64,000 bases of DNA, from the NCBI GenBank assembly GCA_030374765.1, contig JARGXX010000075.1, forward strand, positions 620,001 to 684,000, read 5' to 3'. The DNA is from Agarophyton chilense. Lineage: Eukaryota > Rhodophyta > Florideophyceae > Gracilariales > Gracilariaceae. Shown here in pieces: positions 1 to 11,648 of this stretch. The notes under the pieces are model-generated. The model was not told the DNA's origin, ran no database searches, and was given only the letters and a program-made list of their open reading frames with translations. Each line of letters begins with the position of its first letter. The first letter of the stretch is position 1. Both the position numbers and the translations under genes were made by a program.

Positions 1-840
1 GTGAAACAGCATAATATCAAGATTTACATCGCGAATGTTGTAGAGAAGATGCTGAAGCATACGTCCTGCATAAAGTGCCCTCACTCCGCATAAGTATTTC
101 CCTTTTCCTGGACTTTCCGCTTTTCTTTGGCTACTGCTATACGATGTCATGTTTTTGTCGTTCGCGAGAAGGACGCTTTCTTGGACGAGCGCTTCCGTGG
201 GCATTGTGTTTTGTTGTCTTTGCTGAAAAATTCATAAAGCAAGAACGATATTATTTACATCTGCCAGTATGCGCAACTGAATGCGCCTCGCTCTTTGCCA
301 AGAAGAAGATGACATTAAGTGTAACCCCGTGGTATACGTGTTATACGTGACATAAATAGTTGAGAGTTTGGCTTTATCGGCGAATTAACGATTGCTCAGA
401 ACCGACGTGTTAACCTGCGAAGAAGAAATGCTTATTTAAAAATGGCTACACATGTTTTCCAAACAGCTTAGATTTTATGGCAATTCCAAGAAGAGATAGT
501 CCAACCAACAGTTAACCAACAATTAACAACTAATTTCAATATATACAAAATCCGTGAGAGTTTATCACAGTATATGACTATAGAAACCTTTTGCAATTAT
601 CTTTTTAACAATACCGTAATCACGTGCAGGAAGCCATTCCAATTCTTCGATGTTTTTGAAAGCTTGTTTTCGGGCAATCGTACCCTTTCGTTTAAAGCTC
701 AATACAGAAGCAAACGTGCTACCCAACTCAAACTACGCCACGCGGTGGCGTAGCAAGGAGGGTTGCGGTCTGTGACGATTTAATACCTCTGACAATGTCT
801 GAAAATTGCTGGCGGTTAATTCTAAGCACCAAGCGTTTGC
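1..840. other. No gene recognised
   Basis: There are short open frames only, the longest being 91 codons on the plus strand at 75-350. None carries a motif I recognise, and base composition is mixed. I see nothing supportable here. Confidence 0.4.
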
Positions 841-1200
841 CAATTGTGTGCCGCCGTTTTAATTAGCGCATCTATTGCTCGACATTTGCGCGACCGCCTC
901 TCGTTCGTCCCATCTTTCGCAAGCCGTAGCTTGCGAGCTTTTTGCGCTATTCCCGCTCTTATCACGCTTCTCGCCTGCTCCCTCCGCCTTTCCGCGTCTG
1001 TTCCGCGCTTTGTGCGCGCTTGGGCCTCATTGCCTCTCTGTGCCTTTTCAGCGCTTTCTCGCGCTTTTTCTGCGCTTGCTCCGCTCTTAGGCCTCGTTTC
1101 CTCAACGCGCCTTGTCCGCGCTTGCCCGCGCTTTATCTGCGCTTGCTCGATCGCTCCGGTTCTGCTCTTGTACTGCGTCCTCGCGTGAGACGTCTCGTCT
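841..1200. repeat. Degenerate pyrimidine-rich low-complexity repeat (GCGCTT-type)
   Basis: The stretch repeats variants of a gcgcttgct / gcgctttc theme many times, with no clean period. All three plus frames stay open for 70-125 codons here because of this composition. Those frames overlap each other and look like products of the repeat rather than genes. Confidence 0.5.
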
Positions 1201-2493
1201 TTTCTTGGGCCCCGTCACTCCAAGCGCTCTCTCCGGCGACTGACGTGTGCAGGTTGGTGTTGCAGTCCCAGTTCATATATTCGTCGGACGTCGTTCTTCG
1301 GCGGGGCCAATGGTAAGCGCGGGGCGACCATATCTGTGCCTACACAGCTAGTGAGGGTGCAGCGTACCCACAAAGTTTCTCGAATAAATTGGAAAGCGGT
1401 GGAAATGCCCGTGTCACCGTGACTCCATAATGAGCGCCGGAACCTCATGGCTCATCTCCTCGATAAAAACGACATCGCCGATTTCTCCCTAGAACCTCAT
1501 CAGGCCCATCGGCACCCCGCGTACAGCCTTCCTCTTTCTGATCCTCAGAAGGTCGTTCGAATTTTCTTCGAGGAGCTCGTTAAGATCGTTGGGAATCAAA
1601 TTGTGTTGTTCCTTGAAGCAAGCCCTGACTAGGCGCTTTGGGCCTCCATTTTGCGGGAGCTTGGGCTGACCGAGCCCATTTACGATACGAATGACTATTC
1701 GTGTCATTGTTCTGGTTCAGGTTCGAACATTACCGCCGTTTGTTGGGACAATTCTCATACCTAATTTGTTTGGAATGACGAAGCCACTGACAACGATCAC
1801 TCTATTCTTCATTACACCATGTTTTTGGAATGCGCCGACGAAGGAATTCCAAACTGTGTGGAGAGCAATCAAGGGCGCTTCGTTCATGGGAATCAAATCC
1901 GAAAACTTGGCCACATTCCAAAATTCACACGTAGTGCGTGAAGATAAGGAAGCAGGTACGCCACTTACTCATGGCTTGTTCTCTTTCTCGAAGTCAGAGT
2001 TCCATTACGACGATGTATCGCGAAATGTCATATCGATGCGTTCCTTTTCAGGGTCGCTTCGACATTTGCATCCATACTGCCATACGAAATGCCCTGGATA
2101 TTCTCCTTTCAAATGACTCTGAGAAGTACTGCCAGTACTTCTGTGTAACTGTGCTCTTCTTCGAAACCGAAAATGAGCTTTCGCCGTGCATTCGCGACTT
2201 CCATGATACTCAGAATCATCTGCAACAATGAAATGTGGCTCTCTGACATGTCCTTCGTGATACCTGTCCGAATATTCGAGATTTTATTGCTCCTCCGTCC
2301 GATTTATATGTTCTGACCATGGACGGAATCAAAGGCTTAATCCACAGTCTGGTAATTGTGAAATAGTTCATAAAAGCAGGATCGTACCAAGCGGTTGAGC
2401 TGTTGCCTGGGCCTTCGGTTCTACAGTTCTTCGTTCGTTCCCAGTGGGGTCATTCGTTCCGCTCTTGGGCGTCGTAGCCCAATTTTCTGTGAC
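1201..2493. other. Eroded coding debris beside gypsy element, strand undecided
   Basis: Plus-strand frames at 1447-1632 and onward to about 1940 read as plausible protein with two in-frame stops. Minus-strand frames between about 2250 and 2000 also give a helical-looking, interrupted protein. The position is just past the 3' end of the minus-strand gypsy polyprotein. It could therefore hold the tail of that polyprotein, an antisense accessory frame like those in the two right-hand chromoviruses, or both. I could not align it with either antisense frame. Confidence 0.25.
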
Positions 2494-2844
2494 TTAAGGC
2501 GTTTTTGACGAAGGTGCTTGCACCAAGATAAGAGGCGATACTTCTTCTTCTTCTTTCTGCCCGTGAGGGATGGGAGCTGATATTGGCGATACAGAGTGTG
2601 GCACTTCACCTGACGGTTCAGTCTGAAGCGGCACCGGTGCTTCTTTGCGTGCACTCGTCTTCAATCGCATGGGGTCAAAGTCTAAGATACCCTTCCTGCT
2701 TTCAGGTTCCATTTCGGTTCTTACAGATGTATGCGTGCCACAAGGCATATTTTGCTGCTTCGGAAGCTTTCCGTAATTGGTATACATCACCCCTGGCGAT
2801 AATAGATCAGAATCTTTCTCCTCCGCTCGAGCAGCTGGTGGCAT
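2494..2844 (-). pseudogene. C-terminal tail of gypsy polyprotein
   Basis: This is an open stretch of 116 codons rich in Glu, Lys, Ser and Pro, ending in a run of acidic residues. It follows the integrase C-terminal region on the same strand and has no recognisable domain. A charged disordered tail is common at the end of gypsy Pol. The competing plus-strand frame at 2583-3035 is interpreted as its shadow. Confidence 0.35.
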
Positions 2845-2999
2845 TTCATTGCTCTCAAAGTCATTTGGGCTGTTACCTTACTCGTCCGCCGCATTGGCTT
2901 CATCAGTTTCAACAGATACATGGACTTCCTGTTACGGAACAGGCGCGACTTCAACGCTATCGTGCGATACAAGTTCTATTTCCTCATCTATCTCATGAC

Positions 3000-3960
3000 T
3001 ACGGTGTCATCCATAAAGTCCACCATCTTGAATGATCCAGCTGTTATCGGCAATAAAATATGAGGAGCTTTTTTCTGCTTATCAGGTCTTTCGACGTGTA
3101 CGAAAACATGACCTCCTACTCGGAACGCCAAATATCTTTTTCACATTCTAGCGTCATAGTTTGGCTTATAGCGAGGCTGAATTTTAGATAACTCTTTAGA
3201 CGCTTCTTCCGCTCTGCTCTTCAAGACATTCCTCCATTTCAGATGGTACTTAGCTGGCTTCGGCATGTGCAATCCTGTCTATTCGTCTAGCAGAACTGGT
3301 AATGCCGGAGTGTTACGTGAGAGCACGAGGTCAAATGGTGCAGTCTTCGTAAAGGTATGAACTTTCGTATTGTATCCGTAGCAAAGAATATCTGTAAAGA
3401 AGTCCCATTCTTTCGGTTGATCCGAGATGAAGAGTCATCGTTCTGATATCTGCATGCGGGTAAGAAACTCAACATGACCGTCTCAGTGCGGATGGAAGGT
3501 ATTGATTTACAGGTTTTGAATGCTCATACTTTGGTAACCATTTTGAAATAACTTCGCAATGAATTCATTACCTTCATCTGAAAACAGAACTTCTGGGGGT
3601 CCATATACGAAAACCCGGTGTTTGAAGAAAGCCTGTGCGATTACGGCTGGGGTGATCCGCTTCAGCGGCCCTTTCCGCACTAGCTTCAATAAGCAGTATG
3701 TGATTACGAATATGTACCGGTATCTTCGCTTTGACCGAATCAGTTCCCCTAGAATGCCAATACTGACGTATTTTAGAGGCGCTTTCGCCTGGAACAATAT
3801 CTTCGTTTTGGCTTCCTGTACAGCTTCATAAGATCGTTCGCACATATTGTACACAACTGCAGTGTATCATGGCAGTTCATTTCCAAGGTAGACAATTAAA
3901 GATCTTTTCTTAAAATCATGAACAATTTCGTTCTTCCTGGATGCCCAGACAGTCTGATGT
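3000..3960 (-). pseudogene. Integrase of gypsy element, frameshifted
   Basis: Three pieces can be read. A degraded zinc-binding region lies near 3960-3830. The catalytic core (3854-3507) carries the second catalytic Asp in FSDEGNEF, but the position of the first Asp reads GILGEL instead of DILGPL-type. A C-terminal part follows in other frames (about 3480-3000), ending in a GPY/F-like module around KAPHILLPITAGSFKMV. The element would have inserted cDNA into host DNA. Loss of the first Asp, together with stops, means no active enzyme. Confidence 0.7.
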
Positions 3961-4152
3961 AGTGGGACAGATAAAGTACTAGAATTTTAAAGACGTGCGG
4001 AATCACGATTTGATCATGCTTTTCGACATATCTTAGCAGTATTCGTCGTTAATAGAGTGAAAAACTGAGATCCTCCGCCCGTTAAGAAGATAGCGTATCG
4101 ACGCACAAAACGTATCAGTTTTATGCTCATTATGTACTTCAGAGCACGAGAT

Positions 4153-4750
4153 TCATTGTAGTTGATCTGAAGGATCAGTATCTGCTAAGGCAGGATACGG
4201 GTCTGCACCCCGTATGATCACCTTTTTTTCTTCTTCTGCTTCAGAAGGTTGTGAATGAATGTAAATGAAATGTATATCTTCATTGATTTTTTCTTCGGTT
4301 TCGCCAAATGTTCTGAGTCGCAATAGCGCATTTTCTTGGACATTGGCCAATCTCTTTTTGTAATTCATTCCGAAATATATTTCAGAAAGATGTAAACTCC
4401 ATCGTGTGAAACGGCTGGAGGGGTCTGTGGTTTGTAGCAACCATTGTAAAGACGAATGGTCCGTGTTGACAGTAAATTGTTCTCCTAAAAGATACAGTCT
4501 CAAAGTGGTTTAAGCCCAAACGACTGAAATGCCTTTTTTTCGGAAGCTGAATATTTTTTCTTTGCTATGTTCAGCGATCTGGATCAGTAACCGATGGGTT
4601 TGATATCACCATCAGGGTGTTTTTAGAAAAGGGCACAACCAACTTGGTACTCGCTAGAGACGGTATCAACCGAATATGGTAGGTTGGAGATGGGCAACCG
4701 AAAGGTCTGGGCTGTAATAATTTTGGTCTTCAGCGTGTCGAACGCTTCCT
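4153..4750 (-). pseudogene. RNase H domain of gypsy element
   Basis: The stretch 4503-4153 contains FTVNTDHSSLQWLL and a following SSRFTRWSLHLSEI segment, the classical end of Ty3/gypsy RNase H (TDH, then RWxxxLxEF). Upstream parts are in other frames and stops interrupt the domain. It lies between RT and integrase as expected. Its role was removal of the RNA strand during reverse transcription. Confidence 0.75.
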
Positions 4751-4857
4751 ATTCAGCTGGTTTTGACTGTTCCAACTGTAATGGCTATTTCTCACGCAAC
4801 ATTGTGTTGAGCAGTGCTTCTTTGTGCGAGTATCGCGGTACAAATCATCCATAGAAG

Positions 4858-5658
4858 CTACATATGCCGAAGAAAAATAATAAAATGTTTCTGTGTAGAG
4901 GGATGTTGAAACTTGCGGAGAGCCGCTGTTTGTGCTTCCTGAATGACGATCCATACCGTCTTTATCAAGTGTCCCAAGTAGTTGACGGTGCCAACGTACC
5001 ATTCGCACTTTTTGAACTTCAGGGTTATATCTGCGATTTGAAGTGCTTTGAGGATCTCATCGACATGCCTTAAATGGCTTTCCAAATCTTTGGAGAAGAT
5101 GATGTCATCCTCCAAAAAGAATAAATGTGTCTTCCATTCATGTCTTCAGAGATAAATGTCTAGAGCACGCTGAACAGCTGGTGCATTTGATATGCCCAAT
5201 GGAATCCTTTTGAAACGGTAGAAACCGTCGTGTCACGTGAATTTGGTCTTGTTCCGGTCTTAATTTTCTATTGACAACTGCCAAAAGCCTGAGTTGGCGT
5301 ACAACGTGATGAACTCGTTTTCTTCTCCAAAGCTTTTCATAAATTTGTCCATTTGGGGCAGCAAATATGCATCCCAAACTATAACTGCGTTCAGTTTTCC
5401 GTAATCGATACAGAATCTTTGAGAATCATCGAAATTTGAAACCAGAATTATTGGTGAGGCCCACGCAGATTAAGCTGCTTCTTTAACTACCTCTTCCAGC
5501 ATCTTGCTGACTTTTTCCTCCTCGATCTGAAGAATAGCAGGTCCTTCTCTGTCGGGTGGCTCGGAGATGGGTTGGGACCCTCGAACTACATCAATAGGAT
5601 GTTTCGTAGCGGATCCCTCGCCTAACTTCCCACTCCACAGGGAGGCATACTTCTCCAC
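4858..5658 (-). pseudogene. Reverse transcriptase of gypsy element
   Basis: Reading across an in-frame stop near 5470 gives the RT fingers (ASPIILV...FCIDYGKLNA), the palm (TLYANSGFWQL) and the catalytic loop (LEDDIIFSKDLESHLRHV), followed by KKCEW...YLGHLI. In the usual TLDANSG motif the Asp is Tyr, so one catalytic carboxylate is lost. The LEDD loop is also distorted from YxDD. The fold assignment is secure, and the enzyme is dead. Confidence 0.85.
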
Positions 5659-5661
5659 CAG

Positions 5662-6345
5662 TTACCTGATCTTCGTTCTGAAGTTTGGTGGCACATAAGC
5701 TAAGTCTATCTCATCAATCAGTGTTTCCGGATCCTTCGAAGCCTGCCATTGATCTTCAGACGGAGTTTTAAATTGTTCGTCTGTTTCACCGACATTGGTT
5801 AATCCCAATAATTCTAAGGTATAAATACGATTAGAGAACACCATTGTGGATTGAAGCAAAGCTGTTGGAACAACCTGACTTTTCGGGATTTGACAATCGT
5901 TATCGGTGAATTTACTCAACCGTATCCAAAAGGGTTTACCAGGTTCAACCTGAACATTGCCGTTAGCAACTAGCAATCTACTAGAATCGTTTATCCGAGT
6001 ATTTGGATCAATTAGCACGAGTCCGTGTCGCTCTGTTCTTACTTGATCCCATGTTTGGATCTGAGCCCTCATCATTGCAGTCCTCGATATTGAAATCTCC
6101 GGTGGGACATGTCCTTTGAATTTAACCTACTCCGTAGATGGTGGAAGAGGAGGTGCTTCACGGCAATAACGTCGCGGCTTGGTAAAAATAGGGACCGTGG
6201 ATCTGTCATCTTGTTCTACTAGTTTCCTTCGCGGGCGAATTGCTTCGAAAAACCTTTCGCAACAATCACACCCCGGCACCAATGGTGCAGCTAACGTCTT
6301 ACACACGATGAAGTCGACTAGGACCATGTAGCACCCTAGTCGCAC
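5662..6345 (-). pseudogene. Protease end and protease-RT linker of gypsy element
   Basis: The piece 6345-6127 reads as the C-terminal half of a retroviral-type aspartic protease (GCDCCERFFEAIRPRR, then the V-P-I motif before the linker). The next piece (6075-5662) is the linker between protease and RT, with VEPGKPFWIRLSKFTD. A homologous linker fragment lies at 60313-60421, showing that another member of this family existed in the region. The catalytic DTG of the protease was not found here. Confidence 0.6.
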
Positions 6346-7417
6346 TACGAGTCAAATTGTTCAAAGTACCTTTACAATATTTTTGTGTGAATCCCGGATT
6401 TAAGGTGAAGGACCGTATCGAATAAGTTCTAAGTCACTAGGAGCAAGGTCCAACATCTGTAAAAAAATTTGAACCTGCACCTGTATCCGGGATAGTCAAT
6501 CGACGAGGACAAGTCAACATAATCCTGTAAGAGCATATGTCAACATAGACCTTTTAATTTCTTTTAGACATTACAATGAGATAGATTTCCCGTTTTGACG
6601 GCCAATTAAAACGTCTCCAAGGACAGTTTAACTCAAAGTCAAACTGTACTTGCTTTCCGACATGCGGGTTACTTTCGTACGGGGGAAATTTGGGCGACCT
6701 CAAGAGAATCCTGGGCTTCCAAGCGCGGGAGCAGAGAGGCAAGCTCTGCCTGGTCAGCACTATAACATCGACTATTGCCGACCCCCTCGAGACTCCCTCA
6801 CTAATTTTTCTGTCTGCACCAGCCTATTTGCGTCAAGGGCTTTTTTACTACCAGGGTTTAGGGTTGTAGCCCTTCCGCACTCTGAATAACTGGCTAGTCC
6901 ACCTGACTCATTGACGTCTGGGAAAATCAAGTTAAGGGTTTCCAATACATGCTTACCGGTACGTCGCTCATTCCCTCTTCGGAAAGAGCTTCGTGTCTTC
7001 GCGATGATTCAACTCATATTATTTGCAAAGAGCGTTCATTCTGCACTCAAATAGTGTTGTCCATAATATGAATAGCATATGAAACCGTCACGACGGGCGG
7101 TCAAAATAGATTGCGAACCGTAGACCGTGTGAGTATCTACCCATCCGGGTTTGCCGTTCTTAAATTCTCCCGTCGTTGCATCGTATACGGAAGATACATA
7201 GAGCGACGGCCCTCCGTTTACAGAAGGGCTTATCTATCTTGAGACTACGAGTTTGGGAGGTCCACTTTGGGTACAGGTAAGTCCCCATATTCCATTAGAT
7301 GGATCTCTTTTTCATTTGAAGTACCCATCCTGGGGTACCAATGACGAATCAAATGAGTTTACTTGAGATTTTAGATGTAGCAGTTTCCTGTGCCAATTGG
7401 ATCTACCAATACAGGAA

Positions 7418-8281
7418 TCAAAAGCATTTTGATAGGCGGGGAATATCATGCGCTCTTGCTGCATTTCCTTCAGCTTGAGAAAACTCAACTAACTCCAAAA
7501 AGAGGATTCTTTCATGCTTCTCTCGAGCAACTAAATACTTGATACTCGGGTCCAACCAGTCAGTGTAATATTTAATCTTTTTATCCATTGAGTAAAGATT
7601 TCCAAAGCGCACTGTTAAGCCTTGAGGTGTACTCAGCTTCGCACTCATCAAACTTTTGGGTCATGTTTCTTAGGTCCAGGATCGCTTGACGTATTGCGTA
7701 TGAATTCGTGTGACTTCACGGCAAGTAATGAATTGCCAATGGCCGGAAGATAACGCCGCCTTTATCGGTTGTCAAAGATCCGCAAATGGAACGATGTTGC
7801 TCCAAATCGATGCCTTTCAGGAAGTTTCATGAAAACAAAAATGTCTGGGGTTCACTCATCTGAAAGGTGTCTGCTTTAGGAACGATCCTAGTGAAAAACT
7901 CGACATCGAGAATGGTATGTTTTCCATTAAATGTCAAATGAATAAGACCGATCTTCAATCGTTTGATGTGATCCTGTTTCTTTGTGGTTTCGAGTCCTAA
8001 GCGCTTTTTTCTCTTCAATTTCCGACTGTAGTACTTTTGATTAAGGACTTTCCAATGAAGCGAATTTGTGCACGGGAGAACCTTTAACTTTCTGTATGGT
8101 GAGCATTTTTTGCTAATTGATCACGAATACATGTTCTTCTACAGATATCGGGACCTCCAATGACCTTCATCAATGTCTTCGTCATGTCACGTAATTGCGT
8201 CGTCAGAATCATCCGTACTGGAGCTGTAATATTTCGTAGTTCACGAATCATCCCTCGAATGAGTGAGCACTTCCTCCACAT
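7418..8281 (-). pseudogene. Gag-like fragments of gypsy element
   Basis: Open pieces at 8281-8084, 8018-7827 and 7651-7418 lie on the strand and at the position expected for Gag. The last is charged and helical (LYSMDKKIKYYTDWLDPS). I see no zinc knuckle. The assignment rests on position more than on sequence motifs. Confidence 0.35.
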
Positions 8282-8925
8282 CCATGGTCAAGTCGAGTAG
8301 CGCCTCGGGCGTGTTCCCGTACCCTTTCATTAAATGGTTCAAATACTCACGTGTTGTATTTACTGATGCAGAGATCTGGTCACCATCGCCTTGACAAACA
8401 ATTACCTGTTGCGAACGGCGTAATTATTCGACCTCAGCGATGAGAGAAGCATTCTGTGATTTTAAAGTGACCATGCGCATGCGCAAAGCGCTTGACACAA
8501 AACTTTAGACGACGCACTTCTCTGCGCAAATCATCCTCTTCTAAAGGTCTGATGACCTAAGAGTCAACTACGGCTTCTGTGTTCTGTGGCGGCCGCGGCG
8601 GCCGCTGCCACAAGGGCCGGTAAATTTGAAGGATATATGTTATCATTAACCACTTGCGAACATTACATCGCCTAATGATACAGCCACTCTGCTGCTTCAC
8701 TATATGAAGCAAACCTCGGTTTCGGGGGTGGTCCTGCAGGACCAAGGCGACCAGTACTTGATTGTCTTTGTGTCGTCGACATCCGAGTCCAAACCTGCGT
8801 CCAAGTGTGAGCCAAATGGTGTCTTAGACTTCTGTATCACGTGTGCAACCACGATAAATGCGCAATGGCCTGAGGCGGTTCGATAAAACATAATAAAAGT
8901 AAGATAATACTTATTTTCAGTATTC

Positions 8926-9336
8926 TTAACGATTGTCGACAACTGCGCGTGGGCGGGGACGCGGTTGTGAAGTCGGTGTGGTCGGTTGGTCATCGTCGTC
9001 GTCGCTGACCGACGGCGTATCCGAAGTCGTCAAGTACAGCCGCAGCGCCTCCTGAATGTAGGGATGGTTATCGCCCAATGGATTGAGGCGAATTGGATGC
9101 GCCATTGGGCACTTGAGTTTTTCTGGCAGGACTGCGGATGATATGATCCCTGTTGTGAGCGCGAAGTGGGAGGGGCTTGGAATCCACAGAACAGGCCGAA
9201 GTGAGTGCATGAATGAGGGAACTCGCAGACATTCAAGTATGGCGGTGGAGGTAGAATGATTCCACTGGATTCCATTTATGGCACAAAAGTGAGCATGCAT
9301 TACAATTTTATAAACTTGACGTTCCCTTTTCTGCAA
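8926..9336 (-). CDS. Unassigned ORF with acidic and Pro/Arg tail
   Basis: This is a 136-codon minus-strand frame. The C-terminal half has a run of five Asp followed by a Thr/Pro/Arg-rich tail, which looks like a real disordered tail. The N-terminal half is less convincing, and an intron near 9130 is possible. A second frame continues downstream on the same strand (8700-8993). I do not recognise it. It may be a small gene, a gene fragment or chance. Confidence 0.25.
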   Translation of the reverse strand: MQKRERQVYKIVMHAHFCAINGIQWNHSTSTAILECLRVPSFMHSLRPVLWIPSPSHFALTTGIISSAVLPEKLKCPMAHPIRLNPLGDNHPYIQEALRLYLTTSDTPSVSDDDDDQPTTPTSQPRPRPRAVVDNR

Positions 9337-11201
9337 AGGACTGTTTAATCTGCGGCCGCAGAAAATAGAGCAGCTACTTTCGTTTCCAGCTCTTCCCGGT
9401 GGCGCCAGAACACCAAGTTACAAACGCCTATCGTCTTACTGCCATATTGTATGTCGCAGAAACAACACTACAACCCAATCTCCGCTCCATTCCTCCCCTT
9501 CCGCGGTCTTTAATCAATGCCTCCCCGACCCCCGCAGTTCTCCTAAACTTCCGGTCAAGAGTTTTCCTGCAAACTGCATGACGGAAATGTCGTCGAACGC
9601 GCAAAACTCAGAAGGCTCATTTCCCAATTCCGGCAGGCGGGTAGGACGAAAGTAAAGCTGGTGGACTGAGCAGTTTTTTTTAAATGGTAAATCTTACACA
9701 GACAACTTGAACGCCGTCTAGAAATGCACAACGTGCCGGTGCTGCTCCTTCGAATCCGATGCATCGATAGTCAATGCCACCCATTTCAGTAGACATCTCT
9801 TGAGGTGCGACGCAACTAGCAGACAAAAAAAGAAAGACTGGTACAAGATCCCGTTTGGGCAAGATACTATAGGAAACTCAGAAGTAGTTCGATGTGCTTC
9901 GGTGTATCTACTGTACCTACCACGCCATCGAAGAACCGCACACGTCTGATGATGAGGGAAAGCTCAAATCCTAATCTACATTCAGATGTTAAAGGGAAGA
10001 GGAAACCCCTGAAAACCAAAAATCTGAGTAAGAAGAGTTTGGATTCCTATCAGAAGCGTTCCAAGCTCGACGAGCTCCTCACCACTTTAGTCGTCAATCA
10101 TATGCTTCCCTTCTCCGTGCTATGCAGGAGGGAGGGAGAAGAAGGATTGTATTAATTAATACGGCTCTCGAATCTTGTTCTAGCAGAACAGGTACGTATG
10201 GTCGCTAAGATGTCTGGAAATAACCTTGACGCTTACTACGAATCGATGCAAGATCGTCTGAAAGGTTCTATTTGTGCTGCACCATCGCAGTGCTACGGGA
10301 CGCTTTTTTCGATGGGTGTACTGATTCAAATTTCGAGAGCGTTGTAAACGTCTTGCTGTCAATCATCGGCGTGGAGAGATCTTGACGCAGGTTCTTTCTC
10401 CGCTCTATATACCCTGGGACGCAATCCTGCAACGCCTTGTTCTATGCTGAAGTTGTGGCAAACGCTATGTCGAACTAATGTAAGATGACGCGCATCTGCG
10501 CGATAACGAGCGACAACACAATCTGCTGTGTGAAAGCCAAATAAAAAAATGTCTGAGAAGTACAATTACCTGACACCCTCTCAAGATCAAACGAATTTGG
10601 CGAATCTTCTGATTCCGGACATAGGTGCACTGCCGTGCATAAAGGAGATACTTCTCACCGTTTCAATCATGGTCACAGACTTGAGGAACCGTCACAAGTT
10701 GTACTTTCGTTTTAAAGAGTTGAAATGAAGCACACAACCTCACAATGCAGAACAGTGGCTACGTTGCCTCCATACAAGAGCTAGATAGCTAGATAGTTAT
10801 GAGAGGACACTCCCTCTTCGTGCTGCAGTCCTCCTCGTCAAAATGGCAACAACAAGGATTGCTAGCTCTGAAGGAATGCTTAGAGCATTTATAAGAAGCG
10901 AAGAAGTGTATGAGAAGCTCGTGGAATGCTCCGACTTTGCGTCCGCCCTGTATTGTACTCGGAACGAGAGCAGGCGTTCGTTGTTCGAGTACTCCGTGAA
11001 GGATAGTGCATTTTATGAGAAGTGTCGTGATGTGTATCACATATTGGGAATGGTTGGCAGATACCTGCGCATATTTGACGATGAGAGTTCTCTACTTTTT
11101 GATGTGCTTCCCGCCACCCGCTAGCTGGAAGGACAACTGCAGCAGCTTCCTCTCACGCCATTCTTCATTTTAGCGAGGAGGTATCACGTCCAGGGGGTTT
11201 A

Positions 11202-11648
11202 CAAATTCTGAAGAAGTAACGATTAGGGCTGAGTTCTGTAAGCCGCCAGGGCCTGAGGTATCTTACAGACGCCACGTGGACTGTCCGACCTCAGCTGGAC
11301 ACATTTAGAGTTTTATTTAGTGTGATAGAATAGCTTTACAGTGCTAGGAAGATCCCAGCGCCTCGCCATTGATATTTATTTGGCTCGAGGGACGATTCGC
11401 ATTTAGAATGAGGTAGGTACCGTTAGGATACTAAATTACCCCCTTTGGTACATTAGTCCCACCAATTGGGCTTCAAGCCATCGTTTTCGTAGCTTCGACC
11501 TGTAGGACTAGGCAGTAAACGCCCGCCAATTGCACCAAGTACTCTAGGAGTTCCGCCGTCAAGGATACGGACCTTTAGGACCCGCTCTACTACGCTACAT
11601 CAGTTAGAGACCGGTACGCTGACCTACCAGTCATTGCGTTACACAAAT
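11202..11648 (+). repeat. 5-bp target-site duplication CAAAT around solo LTR
   Basis: CAAAT occurs at 11202-11206 and again at 11644-11648, directly next to the two LTR ends. Five bases is a normal target duplication length for LTR elements. It fixes the LTR borders and shows a real insertion into the hAT sequence. Confidence 0.75.
11207..11643 (+). mobile_element. Solo LTR, family A
   Basis: This 437-bp sequence is closely similar to segments at 50152-50597 (+), 59867-60312 (+) and 49060-49506 (-). Shared landmarks include CCGCCAGGGCCTG near the start, AATTACCCCCTTTGGTACATTA in the middle and GCGTTACA at the end. No internal element sequence flanks it, so it is a solo LTR left by LTR-LTR recombination. 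The copies at 50152 and 59867 bracket gypsy chromovirus 1, which identifies the LTR family. Confidence 0.85.

Larger units (their letters stand above)
2494..8281 (-). mobile_element. Ty3/gypsy LTR retrotransposon remnant (minus strand)
   Basis: On the minus strand the domains appear in Ty3/gypsy order: gag-like pieces (8281-7418), end of protease (6345-6127), protease-RT linker (6075-5662), reverse transcriptase (5658-4858), RNase H (about 4750-4153), integrase (about 3960-3000) and an acidic, proline-rich tail (2844-2494). RT before integrase separates it from Ty1/copia. Many stops and frameshifts show it is dead. I could not place its LTRs. I see no chromodomain after the integrase C-terminal module. 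Confidence 0.8.

Noticed and set aside
8580..8606. GC-rich near-palindrome GGCGGCCGCGGCGGCCGC
   Set aside because: Low-complexity GC repeat in unassigned sequence; no partner structure or gene end to make it a terminator or origin.
9395..9412. GTGGCGCCAGAACACCAA, like a gypsy primer binding site, also seen at 49690 as GTGGCGCCAGAAACCCAA
   Set aside because: No LTR end is visible in front of either copy, and 14-16 shared bases alone do not prove a function.
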